Of a DNA stretch of 14,564 bases, positions 6,004-14,545 are shown one piece after another. Where the stretch lies: positions 1-14,564 of the forward strand of contig JAGVAB010000086.1 of the NCBI GenBank assembly GCA_020060485.1. Reading direction: 5' to 3'. Numbering within the stretch: position 1 is the stretch's first letter; every line of letters starts with the position of its first letter. The translations under genes and the position numbers were made by a program. The notes beneath the pieces were generated by a model that did no database searches, was not told where the DNA came from, and worked only from the letters and a program-made list of their open reading frames with translations. The stretch is from Anaerolineales bacterium (GTDB lineage: Bacteria > Chloroflexota > Anaerolineae > Anaerolineales > Anaerolineaceae).

Positions 6004-9000
6004 GTGGGACTGCTTCCATATTTTCCAGCCATGGTTTCCGGGGCAATGTTTGCCATTGGCTTTTACCATCTGGCGTTGTTCTACAAGCGCTCTCGCTGCC
6101 CGCAATACCTTGCGTTTTCTGCCTTCAGTCTTTTTGCCGGCTTGTTCATGTTGTCCACAGCCGGCATTTCCGTCTCCGAGCAGCTTTTCCAGGTCATCTT
6201 CTGGCAGCGGATTGATGTCGTCGCCCAATCGTTGACCATTTTGGCGTTCCTGTTGTTCATCCATACCACCATTCCCACCCTTTCAAAAAAATGGGTTCTC
6301 TTTTTCAGTATCACCCTGGGCCTGTTCATCCTTGTGCAAATCCTCAATCCCCGAGGTCTGGTGTGGGATACAGAACACATCACCTTGCGCCGCATCAGCC
6401 GTATCTTCCTGCCAACCATATATATCCCTGGCGCCACCCCCGGCCCATTGATCAACCTGATCAGCTATTTTTCATTTTTCATTGGAGCTTATGTCAGCTT
6501 CGGTATCTGGAAATTCAAACAACGGACCTCGTTTCAGGAAGCATTGCCCTACCTCATCTCCATAACGTTGCTGATTCTGGCCGGTGTGCTTGACCTGTTG
6601 AAGTTCATGGATTTTTTTGCCGGTCTGCCCTACCTGATGGAATTTGCATTTTCCATCGTGGTTTTTCTGCTGTCATCGGCCACATCAATGGCAATCATCA
6701 ATGCCGCCGCAAATACAGCTGTTCTGGCCGACCAGAATTTGGAGCTCCAGAAAGCCAAGGCTATCTTGAAAGACAACGTGGAAGCAAGCGCCGCCGAGAT
6801 ACGCCAACAACAGGAATATTTTCAATCCCTGTTTGAATACAGCCCGCTGGCCATCATCACACTGGATAACAACGAGAATATCGCCGCAGCCAATCCCGCT
6901 TTTTCCAAATTGTTCGGTTACGCCCATGATGAACTGATTGGCAAAAAACTGGACGAATTGATCTCATCTCCAGCCTTGCGTGATGAAACGCTGGAACTTA
7001 CCCGAAATGTGAAACAAGGACTTCCTGTGCAATTGATCACCCGCCGCATTCACAAGGACGGCCGCCAAATTCCAGTTGATGTGCATGGCGTACCGATCAT
7101 CATTGACGGCAAGACACAGGGTGCGTTGGGCATCTACCGGGATATCACAGAACGCCTGCATGCCGAAGCAGAACTGCGCCGCCAGAAATACCTGGAGCAG
7201 AAATATTTCGATGCCGCAGGCGTGATCCTGATGGCCTTGAATGACACCGGTGAAGTGCTGCGCATCAACCGCAAGGGCTGTCAATTGCTGGGCTTGAAAG
7301 AGAACGAGATCGTTGGCAAGAACTGGATTGAACATTTTATTCCTGAAGATGACTACATTACTATTCAAAAAATCTTCACAGAGGTTCTGGAAGGCAACCA
7401 GCAATCCTCTGAAGGTTTTGAAAATACAATTCTGACAGCCTCCGGCGAAAGGCGGCTGATCTCCTGGAATAGCACGGTTTTGATTGGGGAAGATAACAGG
7501 ATGACCCTCATAACCTCGGGTCGCGACATCACCGAGCAACGCCAGACTGAACTGGCCCTCAAAACCAACGAAGCCCGTTTTCGATCCCTGTTTGAGGACT
7601 CTCCCATCGCACTCTGGGAAGAAGATTTCTCAGCTCTCAAGAAACATTTTGACGATCTGAAGCAATCTGGCGTCACGGATTTCGCCGCCTATTTTGACCA
7701 AAACCCCCAGGAAGTGACCTTCTGCGCCAGCCTGGTGCGGGTCATCAATATCAACCGGGCCACCCAGCTTTTATACAAGGCTGAAACCAAAGACCTGATC
7801 TACAACGATCTGCAGCGCATCCTGGGGCCTGAATCACAGGAAGCCTTTAAACAGGAACTGATCGCCCTGGCAAATGGCAATCATCGCTTTACCCTGGAGA
7901 TCCGGCAGTACACTTTACAAGGGGAACTGATCGATGTGTTGATGCGGTTATCTGTGGCGCCAGACTACGAAGACAGTTGGGAGGAAGTATTCATCTCTGT
8001 GCAGGATATCACCGAGCGCAAGCAGGCAGAACGCTCTCTGGCTGAAAACGAAGCGCGCTTCCGCACGCTGGTTGGTGCTGTGCCGGATATGATCTTCCGC
8101 TTTGATACTACAGGCAAATTTGTGGACTATAAAAGCGCTGAAAGCGGCACCTATGTTCCGCCGGAAGTCTTTCTGGGGAAACATTATTCCGAAGTGCTGC
8201 CTCCAAACGTGGCGGCGCTGACCAAGGAAGCCCTTGAAAAGGGTGGTGCTGACAAGAAAACGCAGACATTCGAGTATCAACTGCCAAATGAAGCGGGCGG
8301 TCAGGATACATTTGAAGCCCGTATCATTACCAATGAAACTGGCGAAGCAGTGGGGCTTATTCGAGATGTGACCGAACAAAGAGCTGCAACAGTGTTACTC
8401 GGCAAGCGCGCCCAGGAACTGGCCACGGTGGCGGAAGTGGGCACGGCGGTATCAACGGTGCTGGATCCGGAAGAAATGCTGCAAAGCGTGGTGGAGTTGA
8501 CCAAGGAACGCTTTGGCCTGTACCATGCGCATGTGTTCCTGCTGGATGAGAGCGGCGAAACGCTGGTGCTGCGCTCCGGGGCAAGCGAGGTAGGGCGGCA
8601 GATGGTGGCCGAGAAGCGCTCAATCCCGCTGAACAACGAGCAATCGCTGGTGGCACGGGCTGCCCGCACGAGGCGGGGCGTAACGGTGAACGATGTGCGC
8701 AGCGACCCGGACTTCCTGCCGCACCCGCTGCTGCCGGAGACGCGTTCAGAACTGGCCGTGCCGCTGGTGGTGGGTGGTCAGGTGTTGGGGGTGCTGGACG
8801 TGCAGTCGGAGCAGGTTGGGCGGTTCACGGAAGAAGACATTCGCATCCAGGCCACGCTGGCTTCACAGGTGGCGGTGGCCTTGCAGAACGCAATGCAGTA
8901 TACAGCGTTAGGCGCTATCCGAAAACAACTGGACGAGGCATCGGACATTGCTGCACTGGCATACTGGGAATTAGATATTGCCACCTTCACTTTTCTGTTC

Positions 9001-11283
9001 AATGATGATTTATATGAGCGCATTTTGCACATTACGGTAGAAGAAGCTGGTGGATACTTAATGCCGGCGCAGAAGTTTGCATCAACCTATTTGCATCCAG
9101 ATGATGCGTCGTTGGTGGCAACTTTGACGCAGGCAGCCATAGAAACTGACGATCCCAATTATGAGAATTCTGCAGAAGTGCGTTATCTGTGTGGTGACGG
9201 CAAGGAACGCAATATTTTCATGCGTTTCAGAATCGCCAAGGATGCAGAAGGCAAAACCATTCGCACCTATGGAACCAATCAGGACATCACCGAGCGCAAG
9301 CGCATGGAAGAAAACCTGAAACAGGCCAAGGAAGCCGCTGAAATGGCGGCCAGTGCCAAGTCGGAATTCCTGGCGACCATGAGTCATGAGATCCGCACTC
9401 CAATGAACGGGGTGATCGGCATGACCGGCCTGCTGCTGGACACCCGGCTTACACCTGAACAAATGGAATATGTGGAAACCATCCGCATCAGCGGCGAAAG
9501 CCTGTTGACCATCATCAATGACATCCTCGACTTCTCCAAGATCGAATCCGGGCGCATGGAGCTGGAAGAGCAGCCTTTCAATCTGCGCTCCTGTATGGAA
9601 GACGCGCTGGATCTGCTCAGCGCCAAAGCCTTTACCAAGAAGCTGGAACTGCTGGGCAGCATCGACGCCGATGTCCCTGAATACATCCTGGGGGATGTCA
9701 CCCGGCTGCGACAAATCCTGGTCAATCTGATCGGCAATGCCGTCAAGTTCACCAGCCAGGGGGAGGTGGTGGCATCTGTGCATCAGGTGCCCGGCCAGAA
9801 AGACCGGCTGTTGTTCAAAGTACGGGACACCGGAATTGGTATTCCCGCGGATCGAATGGGCCGACTGTTTAAATCCTTTTCGCAGATCGATTCCTCCACC
9901 ACCCGTCATTTTGGCGGCACCGGTTTGGGATTGGCAATTTCCAAACAATTGGCAGAATTAATGGGTGGCAAGATGTGGGCCGAAAGTGAGCCAGGACAGG
10001 GATCCACCTTCCTGTTCGAGATCCAGGCCCCGGCTGTAGCCCTCGAGGAAGCCGAAGAACATAAAGTAATTGATGTGAGCCAGGTGCAGGGAAAACGGGT
10101 ACTGATCGTGGATGACAACCCCACCAACTGCCGCATTCTCGTGCAGCAATGCCGCAAATGGGGTCTGGAAGCGCAGGCGGTGCCAGGGGGCGAAGAGGCA
10201 CTGACCCTCATGAAACGAGAACCACCATTCGACCTGGGCATTCTGGATATGCAAATGCCCGGCATGGATGGCATAGACCTGGCTCTGGCCATCCGCTCCC
10301 TTGAAAACGGCGGCAACCTGCCTTTGATCATGTTAAGCTCGGTGGGCAAGCCCGAACAAAGAAAATCAGATCTGCAGGTTACCCGCTTCAAATCCTTTCT
10401 TTCCAAACCGGTCAAGCAGCTGCGCCTCTACCGCGCCATCCTCGAAGCCCTGAATGCCAGCGAGTGGCAGGGCGAGATGAAAGATGCCAGCGCAGACTTT
10501 GTGCTGGATCACGACCTCGGCAGCCGCAAACCACTGCGGATAATGGTGGCAGAAGACAACCCGGTCAACCAGAGACTTGCCCTGCGCGTGCTGGAGAAAC
10601 TGGGATTCCGGGCAGATGCTGTCGGCAACGGGCTGGAGGCCATCGAATCATTGGCCCGGCAATTGTATGATGTTATCTTTATGGATGTGCAAATGCCGGA
10701 GATGGATGGTCTGGAAGCCACCCGGCGTATCCGCCAGAATTTTGCCAAAGAAGACCAGCCTATGATCATCGCCATGACGGCCAACGCCATGACGGGGGAC
10801 CGCGAGCGCTGCATGGAAGCCGGCATGGACGCCTACATCAGCAAACCCATCCGCTTCGGCGAAATCCAGACCATTCTGGAACAATGCATACCCCTGCAGA
10901 CACAGCAAAACGACCAGGAGGAACAACCTCCTGAAGAACTGCAACAGCCTGCGCTGGATATGCACGCCTTGAACTCGCTAAAACAGGAAATGGGCGATGA
11001 GGTACTGGTTGAACTTGTCCAGCTTTACGTGGATGAATCCAAAGAAATTCTCATGGAGATCCAGAAAGCAGCCGATGCCCGGCAGGCAGATGCCTTGCGC
11101 TCGGCAGCGCATTCCCTTAAAGGCGCCAGCTTGAATATGAGCGCCCTGGCTCTGGCAAAAACCTGCGAGACCATCGAACAGAGCGCCCGTGAGAACAACC
11201 TGAACGATATGCAATCACTTGTGCAACTGGCAACGGATCAGCATGAAACAGCCTGCACTGCATTGCTGGCAGTGATTGAGTGA
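6004..11283 (+). CDS. Giant membrane-bound hybrid histidine kinase with complete phosphorelay (7TM-PAS5-GAF-HK-REC2-HPt)
   Basis: The 1759-residue sensor starts with about seven membrane helices (residues 8-232) and a coiled linker. Five PAS domains follow, each closed by a D-I/V-T-E-R/Q linker: about 273-385, 398-513, 525-674, 680-793 and 975-1100. A GAF domain (805-963) is inserted before the last PAS. HisKA has ATMSHEIRTPMNGVIGM with phospho-acceptor His1128. HATPase has Asn1245 (N box), DTGIGI (1275-1280) and GGTGLGLAI (1304-1312). Receiver 1 has D1370/D1371, phospho-Asp1415 and K1468. Receiver 2 has E1517/D1518, phospho-Asp1561 and K1614. The C-terminal HPt has AAHSLKGAS with His1703. 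All catalytic residues are present, so one chain can relay His-Asp-His, presumably to a separate regulator not found here. The GTG start has AAAGGAG (5991-5997) six bases upstream. The gene stands alone between inverted-repeat arms. Confidence 0.93.
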   Translation: MGLLPYFPAMVSGAMFAIGFYHLALFYKRSRCPQYLAFSAFSLFAGLFMLSTAGISVSEQLFQVIFWQRIDVVAQSLTILAFLLFIHTTIPTLSKKWVLFFSITLGLFILVQILNPRGLVWDTEHITLRRISRIFLPTIYIPGATPGPLINLISYFSFFIGAYVSFGIWKFKQRTSFQEALPYLISITLLILAGVLDLLKFMDFFAGLPYLMEFAFSIVVFLLSSATSMAIINAAANTAVLADQNLELQKAKAILKDNVEASAAEIRQQQEYFQSLFEYSPLAIITLDNNENIAAANPAFSKLFGYAHDELIGKKLDELISSPALRDETLELTRNVKQGLPVQLITRRIHKDGRQIPVDVHGVPIIIDGKTQGALGIYRDITERLHAEAELRRQKYLEQKYFDAAGVILMALNDTGEVLRINRKGCQLLGLKENEIVGKNWIEHFIPEDDYITIQKIFTEVLEGNQQSSEGFENTILTASGERRLISWNSTVLIGEDNRMTLITSGRDITEQRQTELALKTNEARFRSLFEDSPIALWEEDFSALKKHFDDLKQSGVTDFAAYFDQNPQEVTFCASLVRVININRATQLLYKAETKDLIYNDLQRILGPESQEAFKQELIALANGNHRFTLEIRQYTLQGELIDVLMRLSVAPDYEDSWEEVFISVQDITERKQAERSLAENEARFRTLVGAVPDMIFRFDTTGKFVDYKSAESGTYVPPEVFLGKHYSEVLPPNVAALTKEALEKGGADKKTQTFEYQLPNEAGGQDTFEARIITNETGEAVGLIRDVTEQRAATVLLGKRAQELATVAEVGTAVSTVLDPEEMLQSVVELTKERFGLYHAHVFLLDESGETLVLRSGASEVGRQMVAEKRSIPLNNEQSLVARAARTRRGVTVNDVRSDPDFLPHPLLPETRSELAVPLVVGGQVLGVLDVQSEQVGRFTEEDIRIQATLASQVAVALQNAMQYTALGAIRKQLDEASDIAALAYWELDIATFTFLFNDDLYERILHITVEEAGGYLMPAQKFASTYLHPDDASLVATLTQAAIETDDPNYENSAEVRYLCGDGKERNIFMRFRIAKDAEGKTIRTYGTNQDITERKRMEENLKQAKEAAEMAASAKSEFLATMSHEIRTPMNGVIGMTGLLLDTRLTPEQMEYVETIRISGESLLTIINDILDFSKIESGRMELEEQPFNLRSCMEDALDLLSAKAFTKKLELLGSIDADVPEYILGDVTRLRQILVNLIGNAVKFTSQGEVVASVHQVPGQKDRLLFKVRDTGIGIPADRMGRLFKSFSQIDSSTTRHFGGTGLGLAISKQLAELMGGKMWAESEPGQGSTFLFEIQAPAVALEEAEEHKVIDVSQVQGKRVLIVDDNPTNCRILVQQCRKWGLEAQAVPGGEEALTLMKREPPFDLGILDMQMPGMDGIDLALAIRSLENGGNLPLIMLSSVGKPEQRKSDLQVTRFKSFLSKPVKQLRLYRAILEALNASEWQGEMKDASADFVLDHDLGSRKPLRIMVAEDNPVNQRLALRVLEKLGFRADAVGNGLEAIESLARQLYDVIFMDVQMPEMDGLEATRRIRQNFAKEDQPMIIAMTANAMTGDRERCMEAGMDAYISKPIRFGEIQTILEQCIPLQTQQNDQEEQPPEELQQPALDMHALNSLKQEMGDEVLVELVQLYVDESKEILMEIQKAADARQADALRSAAHSLKGASLNMSALALAKTCETIEQSARENNLNDMQSLVQLATDQHETACTALLAVIE

Positions 11284-11295
11284 AAGACATCATTT

Positions 11296-11496
11296 GCCAC
11301 CTGACACTTTGTGTCTTTGCGAAACGGGGTGAAAAAATGCAATTTTTGGGGTGCCTTCCAGCGTATTCGCCCCGTTGAAGCAATCCCCCTCTCTGTTTTG
11401 GCCCTGCGGCCACAGCCCGAGGAAAGCACCCGGTTTCACATTGACAGATCAATTTGTTTATTGAAACGAGCTTATGCAAAACTGTCAGGTAGCCAG
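11296..11496. repeat. Right arm of the inverted repeat flanking the giant hybrid kinase gene
   Basis: This 201-bp stretch begins 12 bases after the kinase stop codon and is the inverted partner of 5695-5896. The longest exact block is atgcaaaactgtcagg (11474-11489). A weak hairpin, gacac-ttt-gtgtc (11303-11315) followed by ttt, lies inside it and might terminate the kinase transcript. No other gene or RNA is seen between 11284 and 11556. Confidence 0.8.
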
Positions 11497-11550
11497 AGAT
11501 ATATCCAGGTAACCAAACCCTATCCACGATATGCGCAATCCGCAGTTTGC

Positions 11551-11588
11551 TAAAAGGCCAGCGGCGGGCAAATTTGCCCGCCGCTGGC
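11551..11588 (-). terminator. Terminator of the Nramp operon: 32-bp perfect palindrome
   Basis: The stretch 11557-11588 is a perfect palindrome (gccagcggcgggcaaa and its exact reverse complement). On the - strand it is followed by CTTTTA (11556-11551). It lies 20 bases past the stop codon of the Nramp gene. On the + strand no T run follows, so it appears to act for the - strand operon only. Confidence 0.85.
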
Positions 11589-11608
11589 GTGTGTGCGATC
11601 TCAGTATG

Positions 11609-12847
11609 TCAAAAAGCGAAAACTAGCAAGGCCAGGGTAATCACACTGATCAAACCCGTTAAACTGACTGCAAAGACATTTTGCAGCTTGCGATTCACCC
11701 ATTCCCCCATCAAGCGTTTGTCATTGGCCAGTTTGATCACCAGCACCAGCAATACCGGCAGCAAGATGGCGTTCAAGGATTGGGAGAAAACCATGATCTT
11801 GAACAAGGGAATGCTGGGAATGAAAACCACCAGCACACTGACAACGATCATAATGGCGTACAATCCAAAAAAGAATGGGGCATCGCTGCGCCGCTGGTTC
11901 AAACCGCGTTCCCAGCCAAAGGCTTCACATACCGCATAGGTAGTAGACAGGGGCAGCACCGAGGCTGCCAGCAAGGATGCCCCCAGCAATCCGGCGGCAA
12001 AGAGGTATTTTGCGCCTTCGCCGGCAATGGGCAGCAGCGCCCGGGCTGCTTCTTCAGCCGAGTCCACGGCAATACCATGCACAAAGAGCGTGGCGGCTGT
12101 GCAGATTACGATAAAGGCCGAAATCACATTTCCCCAGATGGCGCCGCTAACCACATCCACCCGGGTCAGCCGATAGGCTTTGGCGTCCACGCCCTTGTCC
12201 ACCACCGAGGCCTGCATATAAAAGATGCCCCAGGGCGTGATGGTAGTACCGATGGTCGCCAAAACAGCCAGAATATAATCCGGGTCGGATTGAAAAGAAG
12301 GCCGCAGCGTGCTTTGCAGGATCTCTTCCCACGGCGGTTTGATCACAAAAGCCGAGATGACATAGCTTAATGCGGAGAGACACAACACCAGGAGGATCTT
12401 TTCCACATAGCGGTAAGAGCCTTGCAGAACGGTGAAGCTGATCAACAAGGCAGCAACAGGCACAGCGATGAAACGACTGACTCCCAGCAGTTCGGCGCTG
12501 GCGGCAATGCCGGCAAACTGGGCAATGGTGGTGCCCATGTTAGCCGCCAGCAGGCATAGCATGGCAAAGAAGGTGATCTTGACCCCAAAGCGTTCGCGGA
12601 TCAGATCGGCAGTGCCTTTGCCAGTCACGGCACCCATGCGGGCTGCCATGGCCTGCACCACCACTTCACCGATGGTAATCACCAGCAGCAGCCACAGGAA
12701 CTGATACCCATATTTGGAGCCCGCCATGGAATACGTGGCAATGCCGGGGGCGTCATTATCGGCGCTGGCGGTGATCAAACCCGGACCCAATACAGCCAGG
12801 TAGACCCACAACCGCGCAAACATGGTTTTGAATGCTTTCTTCTGCAT
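11609..12847 (-). CDS. Nramp-family divalent metal carrier with altered metal-site motifs
   Basis: The 412-residue protein has about 11 membrane helices and clear Nramp landmarks: GPGLITASADNDAPGIATYS in helix 1, then GYQFLWLLLVITIGEVVVQ, ANMGTTIAQFAGIAAS in helix 3, and FSQSLNAILLPVLLV in helix 10. Classical Mn/Fe Nramp carriers have DPGN in helix 1 and MPHN in helix 6. Here the aligned residues are DAPG (32-35) and TPWG (204-207), so the helix-1 Asp remains but the Asn and the metal-ligating Met are lost. This places it in a divergent branch, and Mg2+ or another ion may replace Mn2+/Fe2+ (inference). It is the second gene of an operon, 18 bases after the MgtE_N-CBS gene, with AAGGAA as ribosome-binding site ahead of ATG 12847. 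Length is normal. It is followed by a strong terminator. Confidence 0.88.
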   Translation of the reverse strand: MQKKAFKTMFARLWVYLAVLGPGLITASADNDAPGIATYSMAGSKYGYQFLWLLLVITIGEVVVQAMAARMGAVTGKGTADLIRERFGVKITFFAMLCLLAANMGTTIAQFAGIAASAELLGVSRFIAVPVAALLISFTVLQGSYRYVEKILLVLCLSALSYVISAFVIKPPWEEILQSTLRPSFQSDPDYILAVLATIGTTITPWGIFYMQASVVDKGVDAKAYRLTRVDVVSGAIWGNVISAFIVICTAATLFVHGIAVDSAEEAARALLPIAGEGAKYLFAAGLLGASLLAASVLPLSTTYAVCEAFGWERGLNQRRSDAPFFFGLYAIMIVVSVLVVFIPSIPLFKIMVFSQSLNAILLPVLLVLVIKLANDKRLMGEWVNRKLQNVFAVSLTGLISVITLALLVFAF

Positions 12848-12865
12848 AGCGGATTTCCTTGGCTT

Positions 12866-14125
12866 TTAATAGAAGCGCGGCAAGCGTTTCTTCCAGGTGG
12901 TGGGCAGCACTGCATCCACAGCGTCATCCACGGTGACAATGCCGAGCATTTCCTCGGTTTCTTCTTTGACAACCGGGACGGCCAGAAGGTCATACTTGGC
13001 CACCAGATACGCCACTTCCTGCTGCGGGGTCAGGGGGCCAACACAGATCGGGCGGGTATCGAGCCATTCATCCAGGCTTTCATCCGGCGCAGCCATCACA
13101 AGGTCGCGCAGCGTGATCACCCCGTGCAGTTTCCAGGCGGGGTCAACCACATAGACGTAATACATCTCCTCATCTTCCTGGGCATCATCTGAGCTGCGCA
13201 AGAAACTTAAGGCTTCGCTGGCCGTCAGTCCTGAAGGGATCCAGGCAAATTCGGTGGTCATGATCCCGCCAGCCGAATCCTCCGGGAAGTCCAGCAAGCT
13301 GCGCATTTCCTTTGCTTCATCGGCTTCCATCAAATCCAGCAATTGATGGCTGGTTTCTTCGGGCAGATCAGCCAGCAAGTCGGCAGCTTCATCAGGGTCC
13401 ATTTCTTCCAGGATATCGGCGGCGCGCTCCGAATCAAGCTGTGAGAGAATGGCCACCTGGGTCTTGGACGGGCTTTCTTCCAGGGTGTCAGCCAGCGTTT
13501 CATTGTCCATCTGCGCCAGCAGCGCCTGGCCGGTATTGCGGTCCAGATCATTGAGGATGGTGGCGATGTCCACCGCGGGCAATTTGCTGATCTTCTCGCG
13601 GGAGATGCTCAAACGGATCGGGTCACCTTCCTGCAAATAGGCGATATCCTGCCAGGGAACTACGGCTTTGGGCAGCGGTCGCTTCAACCATTTGGAAATT
13701 CCCACCGCTGCAGATTCAATCCCCAGGCGGCGCAATAATCCCCGTCCGCTGACATCCACACCGATGACACAATACTTGTCTTTGACGCGAGCCAGCTGCA
13801 GATCATTGACGCGCACCACCCGGCGGCCTTCAATATCCACAATCTGATGGTCCATCATCTGGTCTGCCAGCCACAATTCCTGTCCATTGGGCTGATAGGT
13901 TTTGACCTCATCTTTGGGTACGTTGAGCACGATCGAGGGGTACAGACTGGTGATCTGGTCTGCACAGATGAATCTGTCCTCGCGGTCTCCATCTTTTAAT
14001 ACCAGCGCCAGAAGATGCGGAAAAGGCTTTTCAACGTAATTTGCAAGTACGTCCTTGCAACGGCCAATGGGTTGGCCCCACGAGTCCCAAACTCGCTGTC
14101 CTTCAAGTTGACTTACATACAGCAT
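12866..14125 (-). CDS. PRC-barrel / MgtE_N / CBS-pair protein, an MgtE sensor domain without the channel
   Basis: The 419-residue soluble protein has an N-terminal PRC-barrel-like region (about 1-75: VSQLEGQRVWDSWGQPIG) and a second similar segment (about 92-170: DIEGRRVVRVNDLQLARV). An acidic, leucine-rich MgtE_N superhelix follows (about 180-282), with repeats such as DSERAADILEEMDPDEAADL. The MgtE signature SAGGIMTTEFAWIP (284-297) leads into two CBS domains (about 288-345 and 355-408) with GVITLRDLV and GIVTVDDAVDAV. In MgtE these parts bind Mg2+ and gate the channel, but here the chain ends at 419 with no membrane domain. The downstream Nramp carrier is the likely partner, so a regulatory subunit sensing cytoplasmic divalent ions is inferred. 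The ATG at 14125 has a strong AGGAGGAA site (14135-14128). Confidence 0.88.
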   Translation of the reverse strand: MLYVSQLEGQRVWDSWGQPIGRCKDVLANYVEKPFPHLLALVLKDGDREDRFICADQITSLYPSIVLNVPKDEVKTYQPNGQELWLADQMMDHQIVDIEGRRVVRVNDLQLARVKDKYCVIGVDVSGRGLLRRLGIESAAVGISKWLKRPLPKAVVPWQDIAYLQEGDPIRLSISREKISKLPAVDIATILNDLDRNTGQALLAQMDNETLADTLEESPSKTQVAILSQLDSERAADILEEMDPDEAADLLADLPEETSHQLLDLMEADEAKEMRSLLDFPEDSAGGIMTTEFAWIPSGLTASEALSFLRSSDDAQEDEEMYYVYVVDPAWKLHGVITLRDLVMAAPDESLDEWLDTRPICVGPLTPQQEVAYLVAKYDLLAVPVVKEETEEMLGIVTVDDAVDAVLPTTWKKRLPRFY

Positions 14126-14174
14126 GGTTCCTCCTGATGGTTTAGTCCCGGACGAAACCCAGTCAAGACAGACG

Positions 14175-14202
14175 CAAAAGGCCGCAGTGTGAACTGCGGC
14201 CT
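14175..14202 (-). terminator. Terminator-like hairpin in the leader of the metal operon (possible attenuator)
   Basis: A 10-bp perfect stem, aggccgcagt (14179-14188) with actgcggcct (14193-14202), has a 4-base loop. On the - strand it is followed by TTTT (14179-14176, the first T also closing the stem). It lies 53 bases upstream of the MgtE_N-CBS start codon and in the same orientation. It could therefore end a leader transcript before the operon, or mark the end of a separate small gene. Confidence 0.65.
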
Positions 14203-14243
14203 CCCAATTGTTCTCATTCCAAGGGGGTCATCAGATCATACTG

Positions 14244-14336
14244 CTAGAGCCTCCAGCGTCGCTTGAAGCTGGTACGTTCAGGGTCTACATCGTCACTATT
14301 GCTACAATTTGAATCTTCAAGCGGTAGTGCCATCAT
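14244..14336 (-). CDS. Possible 30-codon leader ORF
   Basis: A 30-codon frame reads MMALPLEDSNC, a Ser/Asp-rich middle, and ends in the basic tail TSFKRRWRL before TAG. The purine tract AAAAAGGAG (14346-14338) precedes it, but spacing is short: 1 base to the first ATG and 4 to the second at 14333. It lies between a promoter-like TATAAT and the leader hairpin, upstream of the metal operon. I do not recognise the peptide. The same DNA contains a perfect 9-bp inverted repeat (cgcttgaag 14260-14268, cttcaagcg 14315-14323), so it may instead be structured leader RNA. The frame stays open further upstream to the window edge, but that part precedes the putative promoter. Confidence 0.3.
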   Translation of the reverse strand: MMALPLEDSNCSNSDDVDPERTSFKRRWRL

Positions 14337-14421
14337 GCTCCTTTTTAGATTATGATCCCTTTCAGCCTGCGAAAGTTCTCGTGATTTAATCCAGCCTGAC
14401 CTGTCAGATTGGATTGAATCT

Positions 14422-14427
14422 ATTATA
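14422..14427 (-). promoter_or_regulatory. Putative -10 box for the metal operon leader
   Basis: On the - strand a perfect TATAAT (14427-14422) lies about 300 bases upstream of the MgtE_N-CBS start codon. At 17 bp upstream the hexamer is TGTCCA, a poor -35. A start near 14415 would give a leader of about 290 bases containing the small ORF, the long-range inverted repeat and the terminator-like hairpin. Confidence 0.4.
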
Positions 14428-14545
14428 GTCCCAGATTGATTAATTGGACAGAATAGACCGCAAAATGGGTGTACTAAAAAGTTGTTAGAGGGATAGCAAA
14501 AAGAGAGCCAACCTGTTAAGATAGCGGTTCCAACACCAAAATCAA

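Noticed and set aside
9082..9948. A 288-codon - strand frame opposite the kinase core of the hybrid sensor
   Set aside because: It is antisense to the conserved HisKA/HATPase coding region, so it is a compositional shadow.
14126..14430. Known metal riboswitch (M-box, yybP-ykoY or NiCo) in the operon leader
   Set aside because: I looked for their conserved core words and did not see them. The leader is reported only as attenuator-like.
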